A stretch of 64,000 bases of DNA from contig JACAXG010000009.1 of the NCBI GenBank assembly GCA_018881555.1, positions 11,927,326-11,991,325 of the forward strand, given 5' to 3'. A model generated the notes under the pieces. It was not told where the DNA came from and did not search any database. It worked only from the letters and a program-made list of their open reading frames with translations. This stretch comes from Amblyornis subalaris. Lineage: Eukaryota; Chordata; Aves; Passeriformes; Ptilonorhynchidae. Below are positions 33,451 through 48,600 of the stretch, one piece after another (the stretch's first letter is position 1; each line of letters opens with the position of its first letter). The position numbers and the translations under genes are program-made.

Positions 33451-36400
33451 TAAGATTAGTTAAAAAAAACTAATTAGTATCGCTGCCCCAGGTTCTGGGT
33501 CTGGTAATCGTGTCTAGTAATACTTTCTAATCACTGCCTGGTAAAACCACAGGATAGAACTCCCTCAGCAGAAAGCTCACCCCTCTCACCAGGCTCTGGC
33601 TGCAGCCTCCATGGCCNAATTCCAGCTTTAGAGGGTAAGCTTGCAGGGCATTGTGACATGGCCTATGCTACAGTGGCTGCAGCTGCTTACAAGAATTGTT
33701 TCTTAGTGGTTTGTTAAAAGCAGAATGTTATGTAACATAGGACCCGTGCTTGGCCTTGCCTGCCTTAAACTATGCCTTTTCCAACACAGGGTGGTCTCAC
33801 TCATTTTAGCAACTTATATAGTACAAGACTAGNACAGCACAGTTCAGGTCTCCAGTTACTGAAGAGGCAAGAACTCCACTTTTTCATCATCTTGATCATA
33901 TTCCTTCCATTATAGTGCTCTGCAACAACATATACACAGAAGCCAGCAAAGCAAGAGACATCCACTGAACACCCTAGCTATTTATTCGTTCTGGCCAAAT
34001 GACAGCACATCGGCAGCACCACACTGAAGAAACACCCCACTGTGGTCAGCTCAGCAGCTCCTATCAAACTTCCAAGGAAGGCCATTAGGCCTTGGCTCTA
34101 CTCACTCTATTTCACAACTAAGTTGATCCAGGCAGACTGTCCTACACGGACAAAAGTGACACATGCCCAACAGCACTCNCACAGAAATCAAGGTTGCTTA
34201 AGTGCCTCTTGAATAAACTAGACTCCAACTGNTGAGTAGGAAAAGGTCAAATGAAACTTGCACTCTTCAAATACTTTCGTTTAGCTGAGAGCCCAAAGTG
34301 CTCTTCACTTCATTGCCAGTGGCAGTAATGAAAACAAGCCAGAATTGTTGATTTTGCCATTACTTGTTCTCTCTACTCATTTGCATCCAAACAATTGTTG
34401 GTAACAATGTTTTATCTAAAAACCAAGCACTGATGCTTATTTTCAGTTAGCTGATAAATATGATTGAGATTTGGGCTCTTATCTTGAAATTGCATATAAA
34501 TGATTACAAATCTTGCAGAATTTTCTGATTTTTAACATATAGAAAACCTCTGTTCCTTCCAATTATAAAGGATGAACAGATGACTGTCTATTTATAGACG
34601 TCTAATGGCAACTTGTGTGCACAACTATACTGACACGAGTTAGTCTGAGGAACAGTTTGGTTTTTGTTTTAGCTGACAATTAACTTCTAACAGCTGTACT
34701 ATTAACAAGAACTACTAAAAAGCAGTCTAATATAGCCCCATGAAAATACAGGGATAATACATGTTCCTGCTGAATGCATATAATCTTACACAGAAAGTAT
34801 CTACAACTTCTCCCAGATGTGAAATAAAATAGCAATAGCCTGTAACTCAAACTACCTAGATTAATCTGATTTCTGACACACATTGAAGGCAGTAATAGGT
34901 GAAGACTTGAAAGATGTTACATTTTAGTATCAAACTCTGTCAGATTCACAGTAAAAAGAGCTATTGTAAATTAAATCCATCTTTTTAACCAGCAGCTCTT
35001 CAAGATTTGTAAGTTTAGGAAAATTCCAGTTTGGCAACTCCGAAGTTTTCTTATTTTATCTATCCTCCTGCTACTAACACCCACCACACACCCTCTGCAT
35101 TTCCCACGCCAATTGCCCCTCAAACTGCATACAATCAAGAAAATGCAGGCTCGTTCCTGTCTTAAAATAACTTTTCACAGTTCTAACATTTTGGTGAAGC
35201 CTGCAGCCAAAATCAAACAAGCTCTTATGAGCTTGTTCCCCAGGTGACATTGCTTTCAAAAATATACAGCGAGATAGTGAAATAACCATCCACACCTTTG
35301 CTAGCCAGGTTAGCAGAGCAGCATCTGCTCCAGTTGTAAACATGTATTTTATGCACACTTTCCTTGTTTCAACACCAGAACTACCAGACCATGATTCTAG
35401 AGTCAGTAATGGATCAGGTTTCAGAGCCTAAGGGAAGCCTTAACTTGCAGCNTTTCCTTCTCCAGGATCCAAGCTTAATAGGTTGAGTAACAGCAGTCAC
35501 GTGCTCTGAACACAGGAAGCAGTGAAACCTCTATTCCTATTAATCATTGCCATGGCTGTCCTCATCTAANAATATTTCTTTAAAATCTCTTTTTAAATTC
35601 TCTTCATTACATATTTTTCCTCTATTAAATATCACATTTTTTTCCTAAAGAACAAATAAATAAGGCAATGCAGTTACCATTTTTTAACCACCGACTACCA
35701 CTGCTAACAAAGAACTTCCAAGTGAACTGGAACAGAAAAATTGTGGCATTTTTTTTTTTTATATCAATATATACATAGTACTAAAATGGTGTTTATGCCT
35801 CCCTAGGGCTGCTTTACAAGTTCAATTAACTTTTAGACCCTGCGCTGTCTGAACACATGCATGTACATGTACATTGTTGTGGCTTGCACTAGTGCAAAGC
35901 AGCCTGCTGTACTCCTTCAAGAAAAAGAAAAGCAAAAGTCATATGACAGTTTTAGACAAAGATAGGTAGACTTACCAAACACACAGTAAAAACCATATTA
36001 ACGGAGAACAACGGGTGTGCTGAAACACCTACCTTTGCAAACACAAAATTCAAAATTACACATCACAACTCACCCCTGTATCTAGTCCACCCAGTGTTAC
36101 TTAAGCCATATCAAAGCAAGCCAAATATACCATACACAAGACATGCCACACAATTTTACCAGCTTCATTTGCAATCATATATATTTTACTGCTGAACAGT
36201 GTCCTTTTGGAGCTCTGTTGTTAAAAGGCATTCTTTTTGTACTTAGCTTTTCTGCTTTAACTCTGCACAAACTAGTTAACACATTTTTAAAAGATACCTT
36301 GTCCACAAAACTAGCAGAGAAGATAATTAGCAGGAATTTTAATACCATGAAGAGTTTTCTAAGTTGTGCAACAGGAAACAAAACACATACACCAAGCCNA

Positions 36401-38940
36401 GGAGGGACCTGAAATCATTTTGTAGGGCAGTATTGAGCATGCTGTTAGCAAGTAAACTCGGAGAAGAAAAAGTTCCTTCACACTGTTTCCTATGCAAATA
36501 CAAATCAAGATTAAGTATCAAGACTGCACATGAAATCCTCTAGTGATCCACAGCCTGATACCAGGCTCCTGAGACTGGACACATGTTGAAAGATTAGCAC
36601 AGAATTTAAAGGGAAAAACACAAGCTGTGTGTTAGCTCTAATTCAGACAGGAAATCAAGATCTGCCATGCTTTCAGCACAGCATTCTGAGCAGTGTGATC
36701 AATCATGAGAACAAAACCCACCAAACCCAAAATAACATTGTCGTGCCTATTAACTTTAATAGGCCTTTTCCAGGCTTGTTGTAGGCCCTTGCCCTAAACG
36801 AGATTTAACAATACTTACTACATCACTGATTTTTGCAACTGGATTTTGGATACTAGTCCATAAAATTGCTGTCATTGGTTCTANAAGTTTAAGCTGACTC
36901 TGTCTAGAACATGAGCTAGTGGAACAAAAGGAAGAGTGTGCAGAAGAAAAAAAAGCAACATCAGCTCCTATTGCTTCACTACTTTAATACAAAGACTACA
37001 GTATGCTTGTATTCTTCAGCATAACTTATACAGCAGTATTTAGAAGGCTTTAAGCACATACAACTAGTCAGCTAATAGCACTACTATATGTATTACTCTT
37101 AGAATAACATGAATAGCTTGAGAAACCCTGAAAAATCCATCTTTGGGGCCAGAGGAAGAAGGCAGAGAAAGATATCAGTCTCAGGGCTATCTCACACTAT
37201 TAAATGCCTCAAGTATAAAAAAAGCCCATTCCTTTCTTGAAGATGCACTGCTTTCCAACTACAACTGAACTAGATGTTGGTTACTCCGAGGACTTATCAA
37301 GAAAACTCTTCACCATCTGTGAAATAACACTGAAGTTGGGAGCATTCTCCAAAACTGTGCAAAATGAAAGGCTGATGACATTTAATTGCAACGCAATTCA
37401 GTTTGCAGTTTGTGGTTTTTTTTCTTTGATGTTGCTAATGGTGTCCCTGAAGGAGGTCAACTGAAAGTATTTCATGTAACTGGAAAAGATAGATTTTATG
37501 TTAAAACACACAGCAAAGTAGTGTGAGAAATAATTTAAAGTGAAAAAGTTCCTTAAGCAATGGCAAGCAAATGAAAGCCAGTTTCTCCCTCCATCCAAAT
37601 TAAAGGCCTAACACAGGCTACAGGATTATGGTGCAAAGTTTTGCATAGGCCTTACAGCGCAAATATGATGAGTATTCCTCCCACCAAGTGACATTAACTG
37701 ATCTGAGTTTACTATCAGATTTTTGTCTTTTTTTCAATATGGGAGACTGCAGCAGTACAAAATGACACCACTGATACATCACTTGTCTTGCTTTAGCTGC
37801 CTTTCAGCAATGCATTTATTTTGATAAGGAAAATCCACACACATTAAAATCATTTTTATTTTTCTGCATGTTTGACACCAAAAGTGAATGTCTTCTGTTA
37901 CAATTTTCTATAGGATGGACACAAGTTTAGCTATTTGGATTACTCAAAAAAGCAGTTTAGAAGGAAAAAAAACATTAAACAGGAAAAAAACCCCAAAACT
38001 ATTGCTTTGCTACAAATTACCATGTTTGTCCCAAAGTTCACAGAAAGTAAAGCTTCCCCATAGCTATAGTCTACACAATAATTGTACCTAGAGTAAAAAG
38101 ATATTGACTATTAACTAATGTTCTCAGCTTTTTATAAGTAGCACTTTAAGAATAAGTAGTATGATTTATTGCAATTTTGTACCAAGCAATAAGACTGAAC
38201 ATCTGTATGCTGCAGATTTAAGCACACCAAAAATGTATACATTCACTTTAAAAAAATTGGTGCTTATCACTCTTCATTGGTAGTAGTGAAGTCAGCTGCC
38301 TGCTCAACCAAGTTACACAATAGAGAGTGTTTCAGCATGCTTCCACTGAGAAAAATAGTCAATGGCATGAAAGTAGTAAATCTCACCTTAAAAGATGAAA
38401 CTGTAGCAGAAAATGCAGCAATGCCCTCTTCATACAAGAATAAAACTTCATATGGAATTTTCACACTTTGAGAATACTTCTCTACATGAATATTTAAAGA
38501 TAATCACATAAAGCTGTGTTGGAAAGACCTCATTTTTTTAAAAAAGAAAAAAGACCACTGCTAAAGTTGGAATTTAGACTGCTTCAGATAACAATCTTGA
38601 CCCAAAAAAGTATTTTAGTAGCAATTATGATGCAGTTTTTATTTCCCACACATATTACTAATAAATAAGTTCCTCTAAGACATCTCTTGCCAATTAGATT
38701 TGTATTCAGCTCCTACAACACTAAGCACTAAAATGAAGGGATACATTTAAATGAACTTACGCTTAAATGGAGTTACTAATGTGATACTAAGACTTTTACA
38801 GAAATGCAAACAGGTTTACAGTTACATTTACTAAAAAGTTACAGTAATCTACAGAAAAGGTTGCTGTTGTACTCTCTCTACATCCTAAGAGATCAAATTC
38901 AGTTANACTGTTACCGAAAAAATGCATACAGAAATGCATT
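33451..38940. other. Intergenic stretch between SLC25A3 and TMPO
   Basis: About 5.5 kb upstream of SLC25A3 and downstream of TMPO. AT-rich, only short frames. Part may be the TMPO 3' UTR, since further AATAAA hexamers on the minus strand occur at 38638-38643 and near 37850. No gene or transposon is recognised. Confidence 0.6.
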
Positions 38941-38944
38941 TCCC

Positions 38945-38950
38945 TTTATT
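38945..38950 (-). terminator. Candidate TMPO poly(A) signal
   Basis: TTTATT on the plus strand (AATAAA on the gene strand) lies about 430 bp after the TMPO stop. It is the first canonical hexamer met. More distal ones exist, so alternative 3' UTR lengths are possible. Confidence 0.45.
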
Positions 38951-39379
38951 CCATGTTAAAATCTTTCTCCACTATAATCTAGAGACAGAAGTACAACTTC
39001 TTTTCTGTACAAAGGAAAAGGTTTAAAAACACAGCTTCACATTTTACTACATTTTTGCCCTTCTCAGCTTCCAAGTTCTTGCAAAAACAAATATACATTT
39101 TCTCAAAAGTGAATTTAAAGGATGTCCACATTAAAAAAATAAAGCCTACAAAAAGTTCAAAGATTTAAAAAAATGTTACTCCTATGGCAGTGATCTCCTA
39201 CTAGTCCAAAGTCCAGAAAGTTACCGATGTCCATTTAATATTATCTTTCTTCATTTATCCAATTTATCAGGTTCCAATCACATTATTTGTAAGAAGTCCT
39301 TGAGCCGATGAGAGGGCAGAAGAGTTCTCTACAATTAAAAAACAGGAGATCAAATTGGGTGTGCCTTTCAGAAAGGTAT

Positions 39380-39671
39380 TCATTTGGCACTGCCCGGAGT
39401 GACAATATTCAGGTATTTAGAGAAAGGATTTCCTTGATTAGTTTCCATTGACTGATAAACCAAAAACATGAAGACTGAAACAACAACAAAGAGAAGAACT
39501 TTTATCCACAGGGGAACAGAGCGTTCTTTTTTTATTGGTGGTTTCTCCGACTTGATGTCAGTCGAGGTTCCATATTTTTGCGCATACTTAGAGAAAGATT
39601 CCTCCATTATGAAGTCACTGTGCTCTAGAGGCCGGCTTGCAGCTCCTTTGATCGGTCTACGGCAGCTAGCA
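39380..39671 (-). CDS. TMPO: TMPO last exon (transmembrane segment, stop)
   Basis: Acceptor TAACAG|TGCTAG. It encodes [20 protein letters not shown], then [12 protein letters not shown], the basic [13 protein letters not shown], the hydrophobic helix [18 protein letters not shown] and the short lumenal tail ending TPGSAK TGA. The helix anchors the protein in the inner nuclear membrane. Confidence 0.96.
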
Positions 39672-42600
39672 CTGTTAATTAAAAAAAAATACTGAAATAT
39701 TGCATATTTAAAAGGGCAATCTAAAGTACATAGGAAATTTTCAGTGTAATTAAAGAACTAAGAATTATTTCTGGTAAATAAGTACCTGAAATATTATTTT
39801 TGAAGTTTGGGAGATCATTATAGACATGTTAATCATTCAGCGTTCAAGCAAACACACTAAAAAAAATCTCAAATGCTACTTCACCCTATCCACATAAAAG
39901 GATCATAACTGTCAATGAAACTGTAGACAGTGTCTCTATTTTGCTTCTTTAATGACCACTTATGCAACCCCTCTGGGATTTCTACACATGAGATTATCTC
40001 TGGCCAATAAAATATCTACTGATGGCTAAGCCAATACATAGAGCCAGAAGACAAAGCAGTAAGGTGGCCATCACACATCATTGAGCCAGAGAGCAAAAAC
40101 TGTTCCTCAGAAATATAATCAAAAGATACTTCTCAGCTTAAATAGGTTTACAAGAACTGAGAGAAAAGCCCCCCTAAACCTTAGAAATACCTAATTCCTG
40201 TAGGTGTTGATACTTCATAAGGGAACATTTCTTTAAGAATATCCCTTTCTACTCTTCTTTCTTCTGTAGTTCTCTCCAGCACCTAAGAAACCAAAAACAG
40301 TTAGAGGCCGAAGAGAGAGCAAAACAAAAAGCCTCTGCATAGCTATCTCAGTGACCACAACCATGTGCAATTTGTAAGAATGAGTGAATAATCACCCAGT
40401 GACATTCCAGAAGTTTACTTCTTGGGTTTTAGAAGTTTGTTTAACCTTAATTACTGGCAGCCATCTGGTCGCTTTTAGTGTCTTAAAGCAGTCAGTGATC
40501 TCCTTAGTTTCCTTTAGGAGGAATATAAATCGTCGTATAAATCCTATATGCCTGCCAGCCAATGATGTAGATGATCAACAAAATTTGACCATCACCTCTA
40601 TCATGGCTGTGTTGAGCAGATCACAGGACTGGTTGCAGCCAACATGATTTAAAAAGCACTGATGTGGGTAATCTGTCTCTTCTTGCTGTAATAAAATGCC
40701 ACAGTACAGTAAAATACTGACTGAAAAAAAAACATCAGCAGTTTGGAACAGAACATCAAATCTACCCATAACCTTCTATTTGACATCTAAGTCTACATTC
40801 CAGTCATATTATAAATGAAGTGTTAATAGCAGCTTTATCTACAGTAACTACATGAACAGACAAGCAGTATCTTGCAATGTAAAATTCCACAATATTACAG
40901 TATTACATTAATAAAATTACATATACTTGCAGGTGCTTTAGACAGTTCTCCAAGAGAATTTTGACAGCTTGAATAGGTTAACAGTAAAAGAATTATTTTC
41001 TTTCTTGATAACTGACAGGAACCTACAGATGCTTTTTAAATTCAGGCATTTGGTCTAAAGTAATCCTACTACTTGATTCCCTAAATTAAAGCACATTGTG
41101 TTTTTTCAGGACAGGCTGATTTACAAGCTCAAAGGGAGATAACCCAAGTCTACTCTATTTTAAGCCATTCAGAGAATTTAAAAGAAAAATCTACATTTTG
41201 TTCAGAAAACTAGCAGCACAAGGAGAAATAATACATCAAAACATTTGTCTTAGGAAAAAAGAAAAAAGCAGATTTTCACACACACGCCCCCAAATCTGAA
41301 AGGGAAAGATAAAAGTAAGTTTATAGTCTCTCTTTTATGTCATGTGACAACACTAGTTTATTTTGACTGGTGTCACCTGGGCAATGACATCCTCCACCCC
41401 CTTCGTACTAAGACGTAAGCACATACACACAAGAATTTTGTTGACAGAAAGTAAGCAAGAGCAATCTAAGTTTTAATTTATTTACTTCAGCTGTCATCAG
41501 TGGTTTCTTTGGTGTTCTTCTGGGCATGTCTGAGAGTTCACTGATTGACAGTGTAGGAGCTGCATGCTTGAAATTTCCAGGCACCCTATTGACAACCTGC
41601 CGAGATTCAAAATTGTTCAAACTCAGAAACAGCCAAAATACAAAATGAAAAGGGGCAAAGTGGCAGAACCAAACAACAAAACCTTTATGTGCATTAAATA
41701 TATGCATGTTAGGAGTTAACTCAAAAAGGTTATTTAACAGATACTCCAAGATCAGCACAGGAAACACGCTACTTATCATTCCAAGTAGTTTCTTTTAAGC
41801 CATTTAGAAACATAAAAGCTATTTAGTTCACAACAAAAGCCAAATTTAAAAGCAAATATTCTGCATGTACTTAAATAAATTAAGAAAATATCTAAGCTTT
41901 TAAAGTGGTTCTTTTCAGCCCTCCCCCCCAAAAGACATTAGATGGGACCTAGGTGTCTACCTAGTCCCATCTCAAAGTGAACAGCATTAGGTACCAAACC
42001 AGATACTCAGTATGTGGTTTCAAGGACTACTGGTCTTACTTTCCTTAAAACAGTCTACCTGTCCAAAACAGAATGATTCTGTCAGTGAAGACATGTTACA
42101 GAAGAATACCACAATTGATTAAATGTATTTACTAAGCATATTTACTAGGGTCTCGTTGCTTGCAGTCAATATAGTTTCAGCTATGGGAGTACTCTCTGAT
42201 ATTACAGCATCATCTATAGGCAACTGTGCTGTAGCTTCCACCTGTTTGTTTAAAACAAACAAAAGACAACAATTGAATAAAATAGCCACTGGGACCCTAA
42301 GAGTGAGAAAAAAAAAAGTTTGTCTATTATAAAAGCCTCTCATCACCCTTTTTCTTGGTGTTCTTCTTGACACTCTTGTAGACTCCCTAGAAAATGCCTG
42401 CAGAGGTCCACTTTTTGAAGATCCACTTGTCCAGACAGTCTCAGTAACTCCATCTTGAGAATAGGTCTATTCAAGCATCAAACACAGGATCATATACATG
42501 AAAACCAGCTCCAAACATCGGATACTCACAACCAAAAGCCAAAATAGCATGCATACTCCCAAAGCAGCATGTCTACAATCAAAAAAATGTGGATCCTAAT

Positions 42601-45600
42601 ACACTGAATAATGAATAGCTAGCTAGATTAGTAATGTTGACCTTAATTCTTACATTTGAGCATATTATTGTTCAAATACAGAACTGAGTAGATCATGCCC
42701 AACAGTAAAAACTGCTAACTTGCTCACTGCTCTAGAGTGAGCTAACTAACCCTAACAAAGTAGTTACATCAAGTCATGGACAGCAGACATGAAGCTTTCA
42801 GGCCCATTATACTTCCTGCCTACACATACACAAAAATCTATGAGCATAAGCAGAAAGCATCACCTTGTTCTCTACACAGATAAGGCCCTATTCTCTCAAG
42901 AAGAGCTGGGAACAGTTTATGCACAGCCACCTACATTTCAACAGAAACTAATCTCCAGCCACAGGGGTCAGGGGGAGACACTTTATAATCTTAAGAGGTT
43001 CCACATACAAGGATGAAACTAACAATTCTCACATAACGGCAGGTTTAAACAAGCAAGGCTGACACAGATCTCTCACAAATCTAAGTAACAACATGAAGCA
43101 CCAAACTTCTATAGCCATTAACACAGATTATTCCCTATGCTTTACTGNAAGTTTCATGCTCAAAGCAAACACTCCCCCCAAAACTAATTCCAACATGGAA
43201 AGGGAGACGAGGGTCTGCTTCTTCTAGATTATATACAAGATTTTCTTTTTTGTTTGGTTAAGTTTAAAAATAAAAATTATTACCTTGTTACTACTTCTAT
43301 CTTTGCACATTAACACCTCATACAGTGATGTATTACCAAGTTTTTGGAAGTTACACTCAGTGCTGATTAAAGTTATATACTGCAACTGTCAGTCATAGGT
43401 TCAACAGCAGAAGTAACTGCACTACAGTAGTATTAGCCCCAAAACAATGTGTTAATAGAACAGGCTGAAAAGTATTTATTAATTNAGAGGGGACAGTGAA
43501 ACTAGAAGCTGAGTAACTTTATGGTTCTATGATAAGTTCTATATTACAGCTACTACATACCCAGCAGAGGGAGCACAAGGGTTTCANTTTATTCCAAAGT
43601 CACTAAAGTACTTCATAAAACAAATGCACAGAGCTCAGGTCCAAACAGATTCAGGTTTTTTGTTTAGAATCNTAGATTTCAGCCTAATTCTCCAAAATTC
43701 TTTAGAATTTAAACAGACTTTTGACAAAACATCTTCTAACTCCTTAAATATTTACCAGACACTGCCTTCTCTTCCACATTAAGCAGTATTTAGCCTGCAA
43801 CCTACAATCACAGCTCTCCACCTCAACCCCATACGCTTTCTATTTGAGAGGTGTTCTTTAGAAGCTTAGAGGAAAAAATCATTAATTTCAGAGTGGTTCT
43901 ACTCAAACACAATCCACTCAGGAAAGCAGGAAGGCAGTTTGCTCATACTAGTAATGAAGAGCTCCCCATCCCAGATGGTTTGACTAGGAATTACTTATCT
44001 TCTAATGAAAAGTTAGAAGTACTTCACTAGTAAGTGCCTCTCTTCTTAGTTCTTCAGATGCTTCAATCATGTGTTTTAAGAACCAAGTTTCAATTTTTTT
44101 CATGCATAAAAAGTCTAGAAAAAAACCAGAATCTACTGCATAAAACCCATCCACACTTCAGTAGAACACAGTCAACAGACAAAGTAAAAAAAAGAAACAA
44201 AAATTGTTGTCTACAGTTATACCTATCCTCAGTGTCAACTGAGCAGGCCTCTAACTCTATCAAAATGTAACACTCATGTTAGGTACACCAACACCCCGTA
44301 CATAACCAGAGAAATTACAATGGCGTGATACACAAGCACTTTTCAGCATGTGCTTTTAACTGTCATGTAACTCAAAAGCAGTGAAGCTATAGATTATGAC
44401 TTTACCTCGACTATCACTTACCAAGTTTTTTATTGGATGCATGCCACGTAAAATCTGTATGTCAGCAGCTGCAATGCCGCGTGTTTTATTTATAATAAAC
44501 CAGCTATACAGGTAGTTAAAAAAATACAGGGAGGAGTAGGGGAACACAGCACATGCAGAATGTCACTGTACAAAGTCTCAAGGAGAGAGAGTAGTTCTAC
44601 ATTGCTCCTTTACATTTACATTGTTTAGCCTGCCTCTTTCTGTCCACTGCCATTTACTCTGAGGCCTCAGGCTCAGTTTTGAACTCTAACTCTNGATTCG
44701 CCTACTGGATTAGAAGGGGGCTTATTTTAAACTAGGGTTTTCTGCCAATTTTTCCAGTTCACTATGAGGAGGTAATTAAACACAAACAGCTGAGCTCAAG
44801 TTCATCCAGCCCTCCACTGCTAACTGAGGGATAAGATGCATAAGGCCTGCTCAACCTCCCCATCCAATTTCTTTTGCAGCAGTCTGCTTAATAACTATCT
44901 ATTTGCACGCTCTTCTTAAAAGAACAGCTACACCCAACCATGCCAAATGACAATCTTGTCAGCTGTTTATGTCTTGGTCTAAAACTAGTGCTGCACAGGA
45001 CCTAGAAGTAACTAGGAAGTCTGCTCACACCACACTGCCCACCAGTTCAGCCTCAGCATTCTTCAGACCCTCAATCTTTGAGCCAATGCCCCACAGTGCA
45101 CAACAGTTGCAATAATTCTGCAGAATGAGAATAGTCCCTTGACACATTAGCTGAACACCTAAGATCCAATTCCACAGGAAGAAGGAAAGAAAAAATAATC
45201 TCCATCTTCTGGTTTTATTCTCAGCAAAATATATGACTACACACATTTGCTAGCCAAAAGCATTAAGTTGTTCTTGGCTTCAAGCACCTGCAAATTTTTG
45301 TTGGGGGGTGGGTGGAGGTCTTCATTGTTTTTTTTTTTTCCCCGCTGGTTTTGGCTGTTTTCTGTATTTAAAAAAATGAAAACCCAAAACAATCAGAAGT
45401 CCAAAGGTAAAANGTTTAACAAGATAAAGAGAGTTTCTGAAGAATTTGACATAATTTTAAAATTAGATAATTTTTTGATTAATCAGGTGATATACCTTTG
45501 ATTAACTACCGGTAATTAATACGTAAGTTGCAAAATATTGCATCTATACTGCATATGTAAGATTGCAAGACAAAACAGTAATGACCTGACACTAATATTG

Positions 45601-48600
45601 TGATACTGGATGACAAAAAATTCAGTAAACAATCATCACTTGAAAATGCCACAAAAATACCTCACTAGATCTCTTTTTTATTCTGTAAGTGGGTTCCTGA
45701 AAACCATAAGTTTTGTTTGTTGATAGCAGAATTAAATATCTCTATTACACTGAAGCTGGCAGGGATTTCTGGCTGAATGGCAATTTGGAAAAAAGTAATT
45801 CTTGAAATCCAAGAACCTAAAGATTCAGATACCCATTATAAAGACCATCATGAGCAGAAGTTGCCTGAATAAATTAAAGAATATTTGGTGCATTGGGCTA
45901 TGTGTGTGTTTTGATTCTTGAAGTTAGATCTTTTCAGCTTGTACTCTAAAACTCCAATTAAAAATAAGCAGAACTAGTTTTGGATCTCCATAACTGTGTT
46001 GTACTACTCAAGATCATTTAGCAGCATTTCACCTGCTTTAAGAGACATCCATGCTAAAGCCTGGATGCTAAGAGACATGCTAAATCATGTTTATACATAC
46101 ACATACACTATCTAAATAGCAAGCACCTGGCATTTAACAAAGTATGAGAAAAGTCACTGCGATCTGCTAAAATACACCAAGTGATTAACAAGTCAGATTC
46201 TGAGTCACTGAATGTTTCTATACAAGTGCTGTATTGTAGCATAACTCCACTACTTATTGGTCAGACGAACAATACTGTAAAGACCGTAAGTATCCTAAGC
46301 TGGGGAACAGGGTGTTTAGTGCCACTGTCACATCACAAGGGCAGAGCAACCATCAACTACCAAACCCAGTATTCAGCAGTTTGAAAATCTAAGGTGCTGA
46401 TTTTTTTTCCCTCTTGCACCAAGACAGCAGAACTAATATGTAGAAGTAAACAACAAGTGGTACATACACGGAGATCTAAACTTGTTATTTATTCTTTTTC
46501 TTCTTAGGAGAAGGTTTTCAACAAATTAATGTCTACTCTAGTACTGCTGCTACAAACAGTTGAAGAAAAATTATTATATAGATAGCTAGTGTATGCGTGT
46601 ACACAGATACACACACCTATATATAAGCATATACCCAAANACATTACTTCACATATTATATTTAAATGAGTCATTAAACGGATGTATTTAAAATGCATAC
46701 CTATATATATCTAAGCAGATAGATATATGATGTATANATATGTATTTAAAAACATGTCTTAAAAAGACACCAAAAAAACCCACATGCTCCTTTTTCCAAA
46801 CTTTTTTTTTTGAGAAACCACTGCTTTTATTAAATCAAGTTTATTACAAACATCCAACAGAAAGCCATTAGCCCACGTGACTTAAAAACCTGTCAGGTTT
46901 CCAAAACTAAACATGTTAAGGTTGCCTACTATTCTTCTCTAGGAGGTGCTATAGCAGCTGGCAAGTCAGACAAACAGCTTTTAGCAGACCATAACTTTGA
47001 ATGTTATCAGACAGGNTAAAAACAGCTGCTATAGTTAATTGACAAGATTTTCATGCTATATTAGAACAGGCTTTCTAAAAGAACTTTTAAAACAGAGTAT
47101 GGCTCACTTAGTCAAGTGTGATCGTTAAAAGTAGTAGGGTGTCTTAGTGAGCACATCACCTGCAGTTAGTAGCTGGTCCAGATGCTGCTAAATTAAACAT
47201 ACCTGGTTGTGTTCAACAATTCTTTTTTGTTTGAGTGCTACTGGCATCTTCGTCCTGGCTTTCAGAGGTTCTCTCTTCTCAAGCCTCAGCTCAGTCTTCG
47301 GATCTGCAACCAGTTTTAATATAAGTAGCTTCTGTAATAATACTGGTTGTTGTACTAGTTGAAACCAAATGTATATTAATAAAAAAGAGGCAACATAACT
47401 CCCATGAGTTACCATTTCCTTAAAAAGCTGTGAAACAGATATGTTTCTCTATTGAACGTATAAGAACAAAGACTTTTCAAGAATAACCTTAACATTATTT
47501 TAAAACACTGCCCCAAGTATTTACGTTTTGTCCTAAAAATCCTACATTTCAGATGAGCCTTGATCAATCCAGCAGTTCCATTTAGAAACTGGTATCAAAT
47601 TGCAATTCCTTTAACTGAAGCACCATTCTACTATTGATTGTAGTAAAGGTATTGAAGCTTTTCAATGTTGTTTGAAGTTGTTAGCTTAGTTTCCTTTAAA
47701 ATGTGTCCTTTTATATAAAACTCTGGTTTTGACGCAGTAGAGAGTGGTTAGCAGTCATCTTACCAATAAGATGACGTATTATTTCCACTGCTTTTCTGAA
47801 ATTCTAATAGCATTACACCAACATATTTAGGGTTTATTTATAAAAAACTTTTTTTGTCAGGGGAGAAGGGGAATGTGTGGGTTTTTTCCCAGTGTGTGAA
47901 CAGTTCATAATTAGATGAAACATATGTAATTATAAGAAGGTAGCTGTCAGTTGTGACTGGGCTTTTGGCTGTCCCAATAATAAATCAATCAACCTCTAAC
48001 ATCCTTTCCCCCTCCAAAGTGCAAGAGATAAAAGTTGAAAAACAAGCCCAAATATGCAAGGGAGATCAATCCAATTACTAGTTGTATTTCAACCCTTTCT
48101 GTCCTACATCCATGGAAACTCCTGTAAAAACAAAAAAAAACCGCACCCCAAACCCAAACCACACTAAATAAACATTTTCTATTATTTTATTCAAGTCACT
48201 CTTTAAAGCCTGTTTTTACTTTTTCTAAGATGCATGATGGTGTGTTTTAGGTTCCACTTCCCCCACCACTACATTTTTTGATACAAACTTGATATTAAAA
48301 CCACAAAAACCACAACCAATCAATCAACTCACTCTCAACTAAGTCCCTAAGGAACAGAGCATGAAAGGGGTTGAGTTGTGATAGACATTAAACAAAAAAG
48401 TACCAAAGTTTAATAAACAAACATTCATTCACTACCCCATAGCAAATAACCACTGTAAGCATCATAAGACAAAACTGGACTGATACTTGAGTATGAAGTG
48501 CAAAGAACATTGAAATAACCAATACACAGTTCTGCTATCTATCGGATTTACAGGCTCCAGTGTGGGGAAAATGGACAAAAGGGATCAGTTCAGAAGCAAA

